NCBI RefSeq assembly: GCF_050946515.1
Contig: NZ_JBMNUX010000006.1
Coordinates: 1-64,000, forward strand
DNA length: 64,000 nucleotides
Reading direction: 5' to 3'
Origin: Tractidigestivibacter sp050946515
Lineage (GTDB): Bacteria; Actinomycetota; Coriobacteriia; Coriobacteriales; Atopobiaceae
Part shown: positions 1 through 8,389 of the stretch, piece after piece
Layout of the letters: each line of letters opens with the position of its first letter
Numbering within the stretch: the stretch's first letter is position 1
Program-made: the position numbers and the translations under genes
The notes under the pieces: generated by a model
The model's input: the letters and a program-made list of their open reading frames with translations, nothing else
The model's database searches: none
What the model was told of the DNA's origin: nothing

Positions 1-87
1 TGTTTTGTTGTGGTCCAGCTTTTTGCGCTTGGTGGTTGTGTGGCGCCCCCCCAACCCCCCCACAACTTGCCACGCCCTTCTCGAGCT

Positions 88-248
88 GCCACCTTATGCG
101 AGTTCTGATGCCGCAGAAGTCGCTTAACTTGACGCCGTGCCAACTTGCGCGACATTTGCGGCACCTTCCTGCCACCTTGCGCGAGTTCTGCAGCACTATT
201 GCCAACTTGCGCGACTTTTGCGGCTGCAAAACTCGCATAACTTGGCAG
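88..248. repeat. Family B repeat cluster (hairpin-forming boxes), first copy
   Basis: Forward copies of a box near CCAACTTGCGCGAGTTCTGC begin at about 88, 139, 171 and 201. Reverse-complement copies lie at about 113-134 and 225-248. Facing pairs make imperfect hairpins, for example 201-220 against 225-248. The core TTCTGATGCCGCAGAA (104-119) recurs exactly at 17456-17471. No gene is supported here. The function is unknown; a structured extragenic repeat is an inference. Confidence 0.7.
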
Positions 249-251
249 GAA

Positions 252-611
252 GCCATTGTGTGGGACTTCGCGCAGGATGGAGCGCGCCATCGTGTGGGGC
301 TTCTCGGCGTTTGCGCAGGTCGTCGTTGCTGTCGTGTGGGGGTTTCCGGGGCGGGGCGGTCGGCGCCCGTGTTGTGTGGGACACGCGATGGGACGGGCCG
401 CCCAATTCCCACACAATAGTGGCGGCCAACTGGGCAAACGTCTTTGAGCCCCACACGACGGGCGCCCGCCCTTCTCGCCGGTCCCACACAATGGGTCGCG
501 GGTCCGCTTCAGCCCGAGAAGCCCCACACAACGAGAAGGACTACCTGCGGAAACGCCGCCGACTCCCACACAATAGTCGCCGTCGCTCAGAGAGAGCCCC
601 ACACGATGGGA
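252..611. repeat. Family A ten-box element, copy 1
   Basis: Exact GTGTGGG boxes start at 258, 292, 334 and 374. Exact CCCACAC boxes (the reverse complement) start at 408, 450, 483, 523, 565 and 598. Start-to-start distances are 34-42-40-34-42-33-40-42-33. Extended reverse boxes read roughly SCCCACACRAYRG. The 42-bp gaps also carry a motif of the type CTGCGSAAACGYC or its complement. Boxes 4 and 5 face each other and could form a hairpin. The copy at 11119-11465 repeats these distances exactly. Confidence 0.85.
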
Positions 612-640
612 TCAGTCGCCCTGAGCGCCGGTCGGGGCTG

Positions 641-686
641 TCAACTTGCGCGAGTTTTGCGTACGCAAAAGTCGCAGAACCTGGCA
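641..686. repeat. Family B hairpin upstream of hisS
   Basis: A forward box from 641 and a reverse box ending at 686 meet head to head. The centre (655-670) is the perfect 16-nt palindrome TTTTGCGTACGCAAAA. It sits about 75 bp before the hisS start codon, so a leader or promoter-proximal role is possible, but nothing in the sequence proves it. Confidence 0.65.
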
Positions 687-759
687 CGGCCATCCTCGGG
701 CGGCCGACTTGTGCGAGAATACCGAATGCACATGAACGCACGAGAGGGGAAATTTACCC

Positions 760-2085
760 ATGGCACAGAAGATTCAGGGCACGGAGGACCTCTACGGAGG
801 TTACATGCGTGCTTGGCAGCACATGCAAGACGTCGCTCGCGACCTTTTTGGCGCTTACGGCTTCGACATGATTGAGACCCCCGCAATCGAGCAGGTAGAC
901 ACCTTCGTCCACGGCATCGGCGAGTCCACCGACGTCGTTCGCAAGGAGATGTTCCGCGTCTTCTCCGGCGCACTTCTCGACGGCCTCTTCGAGTCCGGCT
1001 CCGAGAGCCACTTGAAGCCCAAGCAGCGCATGGCCATGCGTCCCGAGGGAACGGCAGGCGTCGTCCGCGCCGCCGTGGAGAACAACTTCGTGCCACAAGG
1101 CGCGGCTCCCGCAAAGCTTTGGTACGCCGAGGCGATGTTCCGTGGCGAGCGTCCGCAGAAGGGTCGCCTTCGCCAGTTCCACCAGGTGGGCGTCGAGTGG
1201 CTTGGCGCTCCCGACCCCGCGGCCGACGCCGAGTGCATCATCATGCTGATGGAGTTCTACAAGCGCCTCGGCTTTGACCCCTCCAAGCTGCGCCTTTCCA
1301 TCAACTCGATGGGCGACGCCAATTGCCGTCCCGCCTATCGCGAGAAGGTCCGCCAGTTCATCTACGACCACAAGGACGAGATGTGCGAGGACTGCCTTGA
1401 GCGCGCGGAGATCAACCCGCTTCGTAGCTTTGATTGCAAAAATGATCATTGCCGCGAGGTCATGAAGGACGCTCCTCTTGTGACCGACAACCTTTGCGAC
1501 GAGTGCGCCGAGCACTACGCCGCCGTTAAGCGCTACCTGGACGAGGCCGGCGTTGCCTACGTCGAGGACCCCACCTTGGTCCGCGGCCTTGACTACTACA
1601 CCCGCACCGTCTTCGAGGTTGAGGCTCTGGACGGCGGCGTCGGCGCCATCGGCGGCGGCGGTCGCTACGACGGCCTTATGGAGCTCGAGGGCGGAAAGCC
1701 CACGCCCGGCATCGGCTTTGCCGTCGGCTTCGAGCGCATTGCCCTTGCCCTTGCCGCGCAAGGCGGCTCGCTTGAGACGGCCGAGCCTAGCTGCGTCTAT
1801 GTTGCCGCGGCGTCCCCCGAGCAGCGCGACGCTGTCTTCCAGGCCACGCTTGCGCTTCGAAACGCCGGCATCCGCACCGAGTCCGACTACCAGGGCCGCT
1901 CGCTCAAGAGCCAGTTCAAGCAGGCCGACAAGCTGCACGCTCCGTATTGCGTCGTGATTGGCGCCGACGAGGTCGCCTCGGGCACCGTCACGCTGCGTGA
2001 CATGTCCACGCACGAGCAGACCAGCGTCACGTTGGACGAACTTCTCGCCCAGATGCCGGAGCTCATGGCAAAGAGCCGGAAGTAA
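760..2085 (+). CDS. hisS: Histidyl-tRNA synthetase
   Basis: Charges tRNA-His with histidine in the cytoplasm. The 441-residue protein has the usual length for bacterial HisRS and starts with the family's GTEDL segment at residues 7-11. Class II motif 2 is visible as RPEGT at residues 94-98. The histidine-specific segment LVRGLDYYTRT lies near residues 272-282, and the C-terminal part looks like an anticodon-binding domain. The ATG is preceded by a GAGAGGGG ribosome site. Repeat families A and B fill the DNA upstream, and a strong hairpin terminator follows at 2110. It appears to be monocistronic; in many bacteria hisS is paired with aspS, which here lies 13 kb away. Confidence 0.97.
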   Translation: MAQKIQGTEDLYGGYMRAWQHMQDVARDLFGAYGFDMIETPAIEQVDTFVHGIGESTDVVRKEMFRVFSGALLDGLFESGSESHLKPKQRMAMRPEGTAGVVRAAVENNFVPQGAAPAKLWYAEAMFRGERPQKGRLRQFHQVGVEWLGAPDPAADAECIIMLMEFYKRLGFDPSKLRLSINSMGDANCRPAYREKVRQFIYDHKDEMCEDCLERAEINPLRSFDCKNDHCREVMKDAPLVTDNLCDECAEHYAAVKRYLDEAGVAYVEDPTLVRGLDYYTRTVFEVEALDGGVGAIGGGGRYDGLMELEGGKPTPGIGFAVGFERIALALAAQGGSLETAEPSCVYVAAASPEQRDAVFQATLALRNAGIRTESDYQGRSLKSQFKQADKLHAPYCVVIGADEVASGTVTLRDMSTHEQTSVTLDELLAQMPELMAKSRK

Positions 2086-2109
2086 GCGCGCTCGCGCAGA
2101 CGAAAGAAG

Positions 2110-2143
2110 AGGGGAGGCCGCACAGCCCAGTGCGACCTCCCCT
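2110..2143. terminator. Bidirectional terminator between hisS and the ABC permease
   Basis: Arms of about 14 nt (AGGGGAGGCCGCAC against GTGCGACCTCCCCT) enclose a 6-nt loop. TTTGTTT follows on plus and a T-rich CTCTTCTTTC on minus. It sits between convergent genes, so it can serve both. Confidence 0.85.
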
Positions 2144-2199
2144 TTGTTTGAACTCGCTTTGTGCCGCGCCGCTTCGGCCCGCTGCGCCGCCGCCGTCCC

Positions 2200-3429
2200 T
2201 TACTGGTACCTAAGCGACTCCACCGGGTCAAGCTTTGCCGCTCGCCTTGCGGGATACCAGCCAAAGATCATCGCGATGGCAAGGCAGATGGCGCAGGCCA
2301 GAAGCGCGGACCTCAAGCTCAGAACCGGCACAAGCCCTTCCACGCCAATCATGGGTCCGGCAACAAGCGTGATGACCCATCCCGCCACGTATCCCAGCGC
2401 CATTCCAAAGACGCCGCCAATCAAGCAAAGCACCACGGCCTCAAGAAGGAATTGCGCCACGATGTCTGAACTTCTCGCCCCTAAGGCCTTGCGCAAGCCA
2501 ATCTCGCGGATGCGCTCCGTCACGTTGGTCAGCATCATGTTCATGATTCCGATGCCGCCAACAAGAAGCGAGACGCCGGCAACGGCAACGGCCATCATGC
2601 GGAACACGGCCATCGTCGAGGAGAACTGGTCAATCAGCGATTGCATCGTGTAGACGTCCACGTATCCGCCGCTTCCGTCATACGATTCGCTTTCCATGTC
2701 ATCTTGGGTCGTCGTGATGGCATAGACGCTTCTGAGGTAGCTTTCCGTGCTGTCGGCAACTTGGTACATGTCGGAGCCCTCGCGTGCAAAGCCGACAACG
2801 CTCAATCCAGAGTCTCCTCCGACGCGGGCCTTTGCCGTGGAGTAAGGAATCCAAATGGTTGAGGTGCCGCCAAAGGCGCTTGAGGACTCCATGGTTCCCA
2901 AAATCGTGTAGCTGTCGTTTCCGATCTTGATTGACTTGCCCAAGACGTTTGCGTCGTCAGAGCCAAAGAACTCCCTGACGGCATTTTGGTCGAGCACCGC
3001 AACGCAAGAGCTTCTCGCCTCGTCCCCATTGTCAAAAAGCGTGCCTGTCTGCGCGCTTAAGCCCATGACCTGGAAGTATTCGGGCTTGCACCCCACGACC
3101 GAGGCGTTGCTGTTTCCGCCCTCGACGGTCGGAAAGTAGTAGCTGTAATACGTTATGAGCTCGTAGTCGCTGGAAAGGTCGCGCGACATGCGGTCCACGT
3201 CGCTTTCGGTAAGCTGGGTTCCGTCTGGCTTCGTGACATAGATGTTCACAAGCCTTGAGCGGTTAAGGCCAAGCTGGTCAACGAGAAGCGCTTGGACGCC
3301 GTCGATGACGGAAGTCAGCGAGATGACGGCGGCAATGCCTATGACGATTCCCAAGATGGTGAGAAAGCTCCTGCCCCTGTTGGCAGAGATTGCCGTCCCC
3401 GTTTCAGCGAGAAGGTCGCGTGCCCTCAT
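2200..3429 (-). CDS. MacB/FtsX-type ABC transporter permease
   Basis: Membrane subunit of a MacB-like ABC exporter. The 409-residue protein has one N-terminal membrane helix (about residues 20-42, starting after NRGRSFLTILGIVIG), a large extracytoplasmic MacB-core domain (about 45-270), and three C-terminal helices typical of FtsX permeases. The last third contains the conserved ERIREIGLRKALGAR loop. Its ATG overlaps the stop of the ATPase gene by 4 nt (ATGA), so the two are translationally coupled. Together with the ATPase and the membrane fusion protein it forms a tripartite-like set without an outer membrane partner. Such sets export peptides, lipids or drugs; the substrate cannot be told from sequence. 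Confidence 0.93.
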   Translation of the reverse strand: MRARDLLAETGTAISANRGRSFLTILGIVIGIAAVISLTSVIDGVQALLVDQLGLNRSRLVNIYVTKPDGTQLTESDVDRMSRDLSSDYELITYYSYYFPTVEGGNSNASVVGCKPEYFQVMGLSAQTGTLFDNGDEARSSCVAVLDQNAVREFFGSDDANVLGKSIKIGNDSYTILGTMESSSAFGGTSTIWIPYSTAKARVGGDSGLSVVGFAREGSDMYQVADSTESYLRSVYAITTTQDDMESESYDGSGGYVDVYTMQSLIDQFSSTMAVFRMMAVAVAGVSLLVGGIGIMNMMLTNVTERIREIGLRKALGARSSDIVAQFLLEAVVLCLIGGVFGMALGYVAGWVITLVAGPMIGVEGLVPVLSLRSALLACAICLAIAMIFGWYPARRAAKLDPVESLRYQ

Positions 3430-4160
3430 GAGATCGCCTCCTCGGCCTTTGCCACGCTAGCCGCCTCAAGGGCGCGCTCTTGCTCGTCGGTCAGAAGATG
3501 GCCGTCACGAATGTGCACCGTTCGGTCTGCCCAAGCGGCAACCTCGGGGTCATGCGTGATGAGCACGATGGTCTTTCCTGCTTGCTGAAGATGCCTGAAC
3601 GTCTTCATGACCATCTCGCCCGTGGCGCTGTCAAGGTTTCCGGTCGGCTCGTCCGCAAAGATGATGGCAGGGTCGTTCACCAAGGCGCGAGCAATGGCAA
3701 CGCGCTGCATTTGGCCGCCGGAAAGCTCGTTCGAGCGGTGCGAGAAAAGGCTCTCGTCCAGCCCGGCGGAGAGAAGCGCTCGCCAAGCGCGCGGCTCTCG
3801 CTCGCGCACGGGAACGTCGGTATACAGAAGCGGCAGCATCACGTTTCTCAAGACCGTCGCTCGGGGAAGCAAGTTGAACGACTGGAAGACGAAGCCGATG
3901 CGGGTGGCTCGGATAAGGGCGAGGTCGTCGTCCGAAAGCGTCGAGACGTCAAGCCCCTCCAATAGATACGTTCCGGCAGTCGGCTTGTCCAAGCAGCCCA
4001 AGATGTTCATGAGCGTCGACTTGCCCGAGCCAGAAGGGCCCATGACGGCAACGAACTCACCGCGCTGGATGCAAAGTGAGACGCCTTTCAGGACCGGCGT
4101 CCGCACGGACCCAGTTTCATATATGCGCCAAATTCCTTTGGCGTCGATGACGGCAGACAT
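3426..4160 (-). CDS. MacB/LolD-type ABC transporter ATP-binding protein
   Basis: Supplies ATP hydrolysis for the adjacent FtsX-type permease. The 244-residue protein has Walker A GPSGSGKST at residues 41-49, a Q-loop within FVFQSFNLL, the signature LSGGQ near residue 145, Walker B with IIFADEPTGNLD, and the switch histidine in LITHDPEV. This arrangement is the MacB/LolD/FtsE class. The gene follows the membrane fusion protein with a 2-nt gap and overlaps the permease by 4 nt, consistent with one transcript of three genes. Confidence 0.95.
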   Translation of the reverse strand: MSAVIDAKGIWRIYETGSVRTPVLKGVSLCIQRGEFVAVMGPSGSGKSTLMNILGCLDKPTAGTYLLEGLDVSTLSDDDLALIRATRIGFVFQSFNLLPRATVLRNVMLPLLYTDVPVREREPRAWRALLSAGLDESLFSHRSNELSGGQMQRVAIARALVNDPAIIFADEPTGNLDSATGEMVMKTFRHLQQAGKTIVLITHDPEVAAWADRTVHIRDGHLLTDEQERALEAASVAKAEEAIS

Positions 4161-4162
4161 GG

Positions 4163-5566
4163 CTAGCCCTCCGCCGTTGTGCTTGCCGCATCGTCTGTGC
4201 TGCTGGTCTCGTATGCGACGACGTCGCCGCCGCCTGCCTCGTCAGGCGAGAGGGCAACCTCGTCGCCTTCTTGAAGCTCGCCTTCCACGGCGCTGGTGGA
4301 GTTGTCGGATGCAACAACGGTGACGTCGACCCTCTCAAAGCTGACGCCTTGCTCGTCGTAGACGGCGCGCATGACATACGTTGCGCCGTCGGCATCAGTG
4401 GCAATGCAAGAGCTGGGAATCGTCAGCGCATTGGGGACGTCTTGAAGCGCAATCTCGACGTTGGCAGTCATGCCAGGCTTAAGTCCCTCGGGCGGCTGCG
4501 GTATCAAAAGTTCAACGTCGTACGTCACGGAAGAGCCGGACCCTCCGTAAGACATTGAGTCACCCGACCCGCTTCCTGAAGAAACCGTCGCGATGCGCGT
4601 GACTTCTGCCTCGGAGGTGACGTCAGGAAGTGCCGAGAAGGTCACGGTGGCCTTCTGCCCAACGGCAATCTTGGGGATGTCGACTTCGTTTACCTGCACC
4701 TTTACGGTCATTTGCGAGACATCGGCAATCTGGATGAGCGGCTGGCCGCTTGTGCTGGTGGACGTGGTGGAAGCGCCGCTCACGGCGTTCATCACGATGA
4801 CGCTTCCCGAGGCGGGGGCGCGAACGGTCCTCTTGTCAGCGGTGGCGACGGCTTCGTCGTAGCTTTCTTGTGCGCTTTGAAGCGTCGCGTTGGCAGAGTC
4901 GACGGCGTTTGCGGCGTCAACCGTCGCGTTGTAGTCGACCTCGCCAGCGTTGTACGCGGTGACAGTTGCGTTATAGGAGTCCCAAGCTTGGCTTACGTCC
5001 TTGTTGGCGCTGTCCAGCGCCGTCTTTGCCTCGCGCACGCTCTTGTCCAGCGAGTCGTTCTTGATGGTAAGAAGGACGTCGCCTTCGGTGACGACGGAGC
5101 CCTCCGCAACGTTGACCTCCGAGATGATGCCATCTACCTCGGGCGTTACGACAACGGACGAGACGGGCTGCACGTTTCCGGAAGCGGTGACGGCATTCTT
5201 GAAGTCTTCGCGCATGACAGAGACGGTCTGCTGCGTGTAGTCGCCGCCGTCAGACGGTTGCGTCATGGAAGGGAAGATGACAAAGATAAGGGCAAGCAGC
5301 ACGACGGCGGCTGCGACGCAAATGCCTACAATGCGCCTCTTGCGGCGCTTCTTGCGATTTCGCTCCAAGCTCTCGGCAGCAATGCGGTCCTCGATCTCTT
5401 GCTCGGAAAGCTGATGGTCAAGCTCGTCTGCGGGCTTCTCGTTCTTGCCTTTTTCGCGAGAAGAGCCTGCCGTAACGGGAAGCGGCTTTGTCGCCGCGCT
5501 TGTCTTCTCTTGGGAGCTGTCTTTTGGGCCTGGTGCCTTTGGTGCGTTTGAGCTGGGTTCAGTCAT
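4163..5566 (-). CDS. HlyD/MacA-like membrane fusion protein of the ABC efflux system
   Basis: Periplasmic-adaptor-type protein, here in an organism presumed to have a single membrane. The start at 5566 is chosen because GGAGGATCTC precedes it; an in-frame ATG 36 nt upstream lacks such a site. The 467-residue protein has a charged cytoplasmic N-terminus, one membrane helix (about 75-97), a barrel-sandwich half (the VVVTPEVDGIISEVNV segment), a coiled-coil stretch rich in Ala/Asp, a second lipoyl-like half (VRAPASGSVI), and a beta-barrel domain. The order MFP, ATPase, permease is standard for Gram-positive MacAB-like pumps. Substrate unknown. Confidence 0.9.
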   Translation of the reverse strand: MTEPSSNAPKAPGPKDSSQEKTSAATKPLPVTAGSSREKGKNEKPADELDHQLSEQEIEDRIAAESLERNRKKRRKRRIVGICVAAAVVLLALIFVIFPSMTQPSDGGDYTQQTVSVMREDFKNAVTASGNVQPVSSVVVTPEVDGIISEVNVAEGSVVTEGDVLLTIKNDSLDKSVREAKTALDSANKDVSQAWDSYNATVTAYNAGEVDYNATVDAANAVDSANATLQSAQESYDEAVATADKRTVRAPASGSVIVMNAVSGASTTSTSTSGQPLIQIADVSQMTVKVQVNEVDIPKIAVGQKATVTFSALPDVTSEAEVTRIATVSSGSGSGDSMSYGGSGSSVTYDVELLIPQPPEGLKPGMTANVEIALQDVPNALTIPSSCIATDADGATYVMRAVYDEQGVSFERVDVTVVASDNSTSAVEGELQEGDEVALSPDEAGGGDVVAYETSSTDDAASTTAEG

Positions 5567-5743
5567 GAGATCCTCCGGTTTGGTGATGCGTTCGTGCGCC
5601 ATCGCACGTTGAGGTTCTCATCAGTTTTGGTCAACGGACCTTAAATGTGGCCGAGATTGAACGGCTTTTAGAGAGGCGGTCGCTTTGAAGCCGTAAGGTC
5701 TCGGGACTTGTGAAGGTTCCTTGCAGGCGCTGCGCGCTTTCGC

Positions 5744-7147
5744 CTACGCCGCCTTTGCCAGCTGCGTGGTCGCTGCCGGGTTGTAGCTTCTTGCGTTGTC
5801 AGCCGGCGTCAGCCCTAGAAGACGGGCTTGCGGAGTCTTTGAGAAGTTGGGGCTGCGGTGGACCCACATGGAAAGACCCAGCGTCCAAAGCGGCAGGAGA
5901 TAGCAGAAAGCCGCAGCTACAAGGCTTATGCTAGGCGCTCCGACGGAGGCAAGGACGGCAACGTTCGAGACGGACCAAGGGACCAGCGGGGACATGATGA
6001 CGACGCTGTTCTCAAGGTCGAGGGCAAGGGCCGACCCGGTCTTCTCGGTCTTCTCGCAAAGCGTCTTTGTCAGCATGATGGCAAGCGTCTGGTTGCAAGC
6101 GACCATGCAAGAGATGGCACTTGTCGCAAGAACGCCGACAAAGGGAGTGGAGCGCTGGGAAAGCTCGTTCACGACGTCGACGGCTCGGTCGAGAAGTCCG
6201 GTGCGCTCGAAGACGCCTGCGTAGCAAGAGGAAATGGCCACTACCAGCATCACGTTGACCATCGAGATGACGCCTCCGCCATTCACCATGCCGGCAATCT
6301 GCGGGTCTGCCGCTTGGTAGCCCATAAGAAGGATCTGCGGAAGCTGCGCCGGGTCAACGCCTTGGACTCCAACGCAAATGACGCAAGAGCAAGCAAGGCT
6401 GACAAGCATGGTCCGAACGACGCTCACCTTGGCAAGCGAAAGAACAATGACAATCACGGCAGGAAGCGCAGCCACGGCAGTAAGCGAGAAGGCGTGACCA
6501 AGCATACCTGAGATGTTAGGGACGGAGCCATGCCCGCTTAGCGCGATGCCAAGGCCAAGGTAAGCGGCGCAAGCAAGCAAGAAGGGGATGGCTCCTGTCT
6601 TCAGCATGCGGCGGACGTTCTCAAAGAGGCTGGTCTTGGTGAGCTCGCTTACCAGACTGGCGCTTGTGGACATGGGCGAGCAGCGGTCGCCAAAGTAGCA
6701 GCCAGAGAGAATTGCGCCTCCTACCAGCAGCTCATTTGCGCCGGAAGCATGGGCGATGGTCATGCAGATGACGCCCATGGTTGCTGCCGTTCCAAAGGCG
6801 GTGCCCATGAGCATCGACATGAGGCAGCACATGAGGAAGGCGGCTATGACCTCGGTGCCGGGGGCAATGAGCTGCGAGCTCCAGCTGACGATTGCCGGGA
6901 TGGTGCCGGACGCTCTCCAAGCTGCGGTCAAGGCGCCAACCACGGCAAAGAGAAAGAGCATGGACCCGATCGGCCTCAAGGTGCTCCAGGCGGCGCGGGC
7001 AAGCTCTTCGGCGGAGATGCCTTGCCTCAAGCCATGCGCAACAAAGAGCGCAAGCCCAGCCAGAAGGATTGCCGGAAGCGGCGCCCCAAGTGCCGTTCCC
7101 GCAACAAGCATCAAGGCAAAAGCCCCAAGCGTTGCCATTCCTTCCAT
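5744..7147 (-). CDS. nhaC: Na+/H+ antiporter, NhaC family
   Basis: Hydrophobic 467-residue protein with about ten to twelve predicted membrane helices. It carries the NhaC-type repeat organisation, including GTAFGTAATMGVICM and the GDRCSPMSTSASLV segment that holds conserved polar residues in this family. NhaC proteins exchange Na+ for H+; some close relatives carry organic anions such as malate and lactate, so the substrate is uncertain. A GAAGG stretch precedes the ATG. The gene is divergent from a LysR regulator across a 208-bp AT-rich gap, suggesting that the regulator controls it. Confidence 0.85.
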   Translation of the reverse strand: MEGMATLGAFALMLVAGTALGAPLPAILLAGLALFVAHGLRQGISAEELARAAWSTLRPIGSMLFLFAVVGALTAAWRASGTIPAIVSWSSQLIAPGTEVIAAFLMCCLMSMLMGTAFGTAATMGVICMTIAHASGANELLVGGAILSGCYFGDRCSPMSTSASLVSELTKTSLFENVRRMLKTGAIPFLLACAAYLGLGIALSGHGSVPNISGMLGHAFSLTAVAALPAVIVIVLSLAKVSVVRTMLVSLACSCVICVGVQGVDPAQLPQILLMGYQAADPQIAGMVNGGGVISMVNVMLVVAISSCYAGVFERTGLLDRAVDVVNELSQRSTPFVGVLATSAISCMVACNQTLAIMLTKTLCEKTEKTGSALALDLENSVVIMSPLVPWSVSNVAVLASVGAPSISLVAAAFCYLLPLWTLGLSMWVHRSPNFSKTPQARLLGLTPADNARSYNPAATTQLAKAA

Positions 7148-7248
7148 GTGCCTTCCCGCTCCTTCGTTCGATTCTCAGCGAGCCCGGCCTCGCCTTTCGA
7201 CAGCTAGGCTAAAAGCTGTTTGAATCAAAGTCCAACTGTATTTATTAG

Positions 7249-7277
7249 TTGCAATTACAAAATCTAGCTGTGATATA
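7249..7277 (+). promoter_or_regulatory. Probable promoter of the LysR gene in the nhaC-lysR gap
   Basis: TTGCAA at 7249-7254 and GATATA at 7272-7277 are 17 nt apart in the AT-rich part of the gap. The same stretch contains dyad-like TAGTTGCAATTA, which could be a LysR site acting on both divergent genes. Assigned by eye only. Confidence 0.45.
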
Positions 7278-7355
7278 AAGAGGGAGGTACAAGGCGGTGC
7301 AAGCCCGCAGCGCCGCTCTCTTTGACCCTTCTAGCCAAGCGTTTGAGGAGCCTCT

Positions 7356-8300
7356 GTGAACTTCCAGACCATCGATTACTTCATTGCCGTCGCAGACGAG
7401 CGAAGCTTCACGAAGGCGGCCGAGCGCTTGCACGTGAGCCAGCAGACCGTCTCGGCAAACATCGCCTCGGCCGAGCGCGAGCTAGGCGTAAGGCTTCTGG
7501 AGCGAAGCGTCCCTTTGCGGCTGACCTATGCCGGCGAGCAGTTCCTTTCTTATGCAATAAAGATTGCGGCGGACCGGCGAGCCATGGGCCAAGAGCTGCG
7601 CGACATTGCCAAAAACGAGTCCGGCCGGCTTCGCGTTGGCGTCACGGCCACGCGCGGCCACATCATCATGCCCCGCGCCATCGCCATGTTTCAGCGGGCG
7701 CATCCGGGAATCTCGATCTCTCTTTTTGAGGGCGAGAACGACGAGCTTTCCGAGGTGCTGGGAGAAGGCCGCTTGGACATGATCGTGGCTACAGTTGACC
7801 GAGAAACGCCTGGTCTTGTTGTGCATGAGCTCTTCCGGGAGCAAGTGGTCCTGCTTGTTTCGCAAGCCCTTCTCGACCGGCTGTATGGCGACCAAGCAGA
7901 GGCAGTTGTCTTGCAAGTGGAAGGCGATTGCGACCTCTTTCCGCTTGCTGACTGCCCCTTCTTGATGATGGGCGAGAAGGACGTCTCTGGCGAGTTCTCA
8001 AGGCGCGCCCTCGCTCGCGCTGGCATCAAGCCAAACGTGCGCGTGATGTCGACGAACTCCGAGACACTCATGGCGCTGGCGCTTCGCGGCGTCGGCGCTT
8101 GCTTTGTGCCTTCGGAGCTTGTCGCGACAAGCTTTGCCGACCCGGAGGCGTCCGGCATGCGCGTGATCAGGCTGGGACCGCAAATGAGCTACCCGCTCTC
8201 CGTCGCTTGGAGGGAGTCGGAGCATACCTGGTCCATGATTTCCGCCTTCTACCACGTGCTTTCCGAGCAATTCTCGGACGGCTCGCGCGTCAGCGCATAA
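7356..8300 (+). CDS. LysR-family transcriptional regulator
   Basis: 314-residue DNA-binding regulator. The N-terminal winged helix (residues 1-60) contains FTKAAERLHVSQQTVSANI, followed by the effector-binding periplasmic-binding-type fold (about 90-300). Translation starts at GTG, preceded by GAGGAG six nt upstream. It lies back to back with the NhaC-type antiporter gene, the classic LysR arrangement in which the regulator represses itself and activates its neighbour. The co-inducer is unknown. An imperfect hairpin after the stop (8307-8338) lacks a good T run. Confidence 0.93.
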   Translation: MNFQTIDYFIAVADERSFTKAAERLHVSQQTVSANIASAERELGVRLLERSVPLRLTYAGEQFLSYAIKIAADRRAMGQELRDIAKNESGRLRVGVTATRGHIIMPRAIAMFQRAHPGISISLFEGENDELSEVLGEGRLDMIVATVDRETPGLVVHELFREQVVLLVSQALLDRLYGDQAEAVVLQVEGDCDLFPLADCPFLMMGEKDVSGEFSRRALARAGIKPNVRVMSTNSETLMALALRGVGACFVPSELVATSFADPEASGMRVIRLGPQMSYPLSVAWRESEHTWSMISAFYHVLSEQFSDGSRVSA

Positions 8301-8389
8301 GGGCAAGCCTGCCAATTGCCGGCTTGGCGGCGGCAGGCTATATCATTAGTTCTGTAACGAGGTAAGGCGCCAAGAGGGGAGGGCAATCG

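Noticed and set aside
252..611. CRISPR-like array
   Set aside because: The boxes are short, in both orientations, with unequal spacers that partly repeat between copies, and no cas genes are present.
137..871. Long open frames running through the repeat islands, some with repeated words such as VWG and PHT
   Set aside because: They occur on both strands and in several frames at once, the repeated words are translations of the GTGTGGG and CCCACAC boxes, and none has a ribosome site or keeps one frame through all boxes (gaps of 34, 40 and 42 are not multiples of three).
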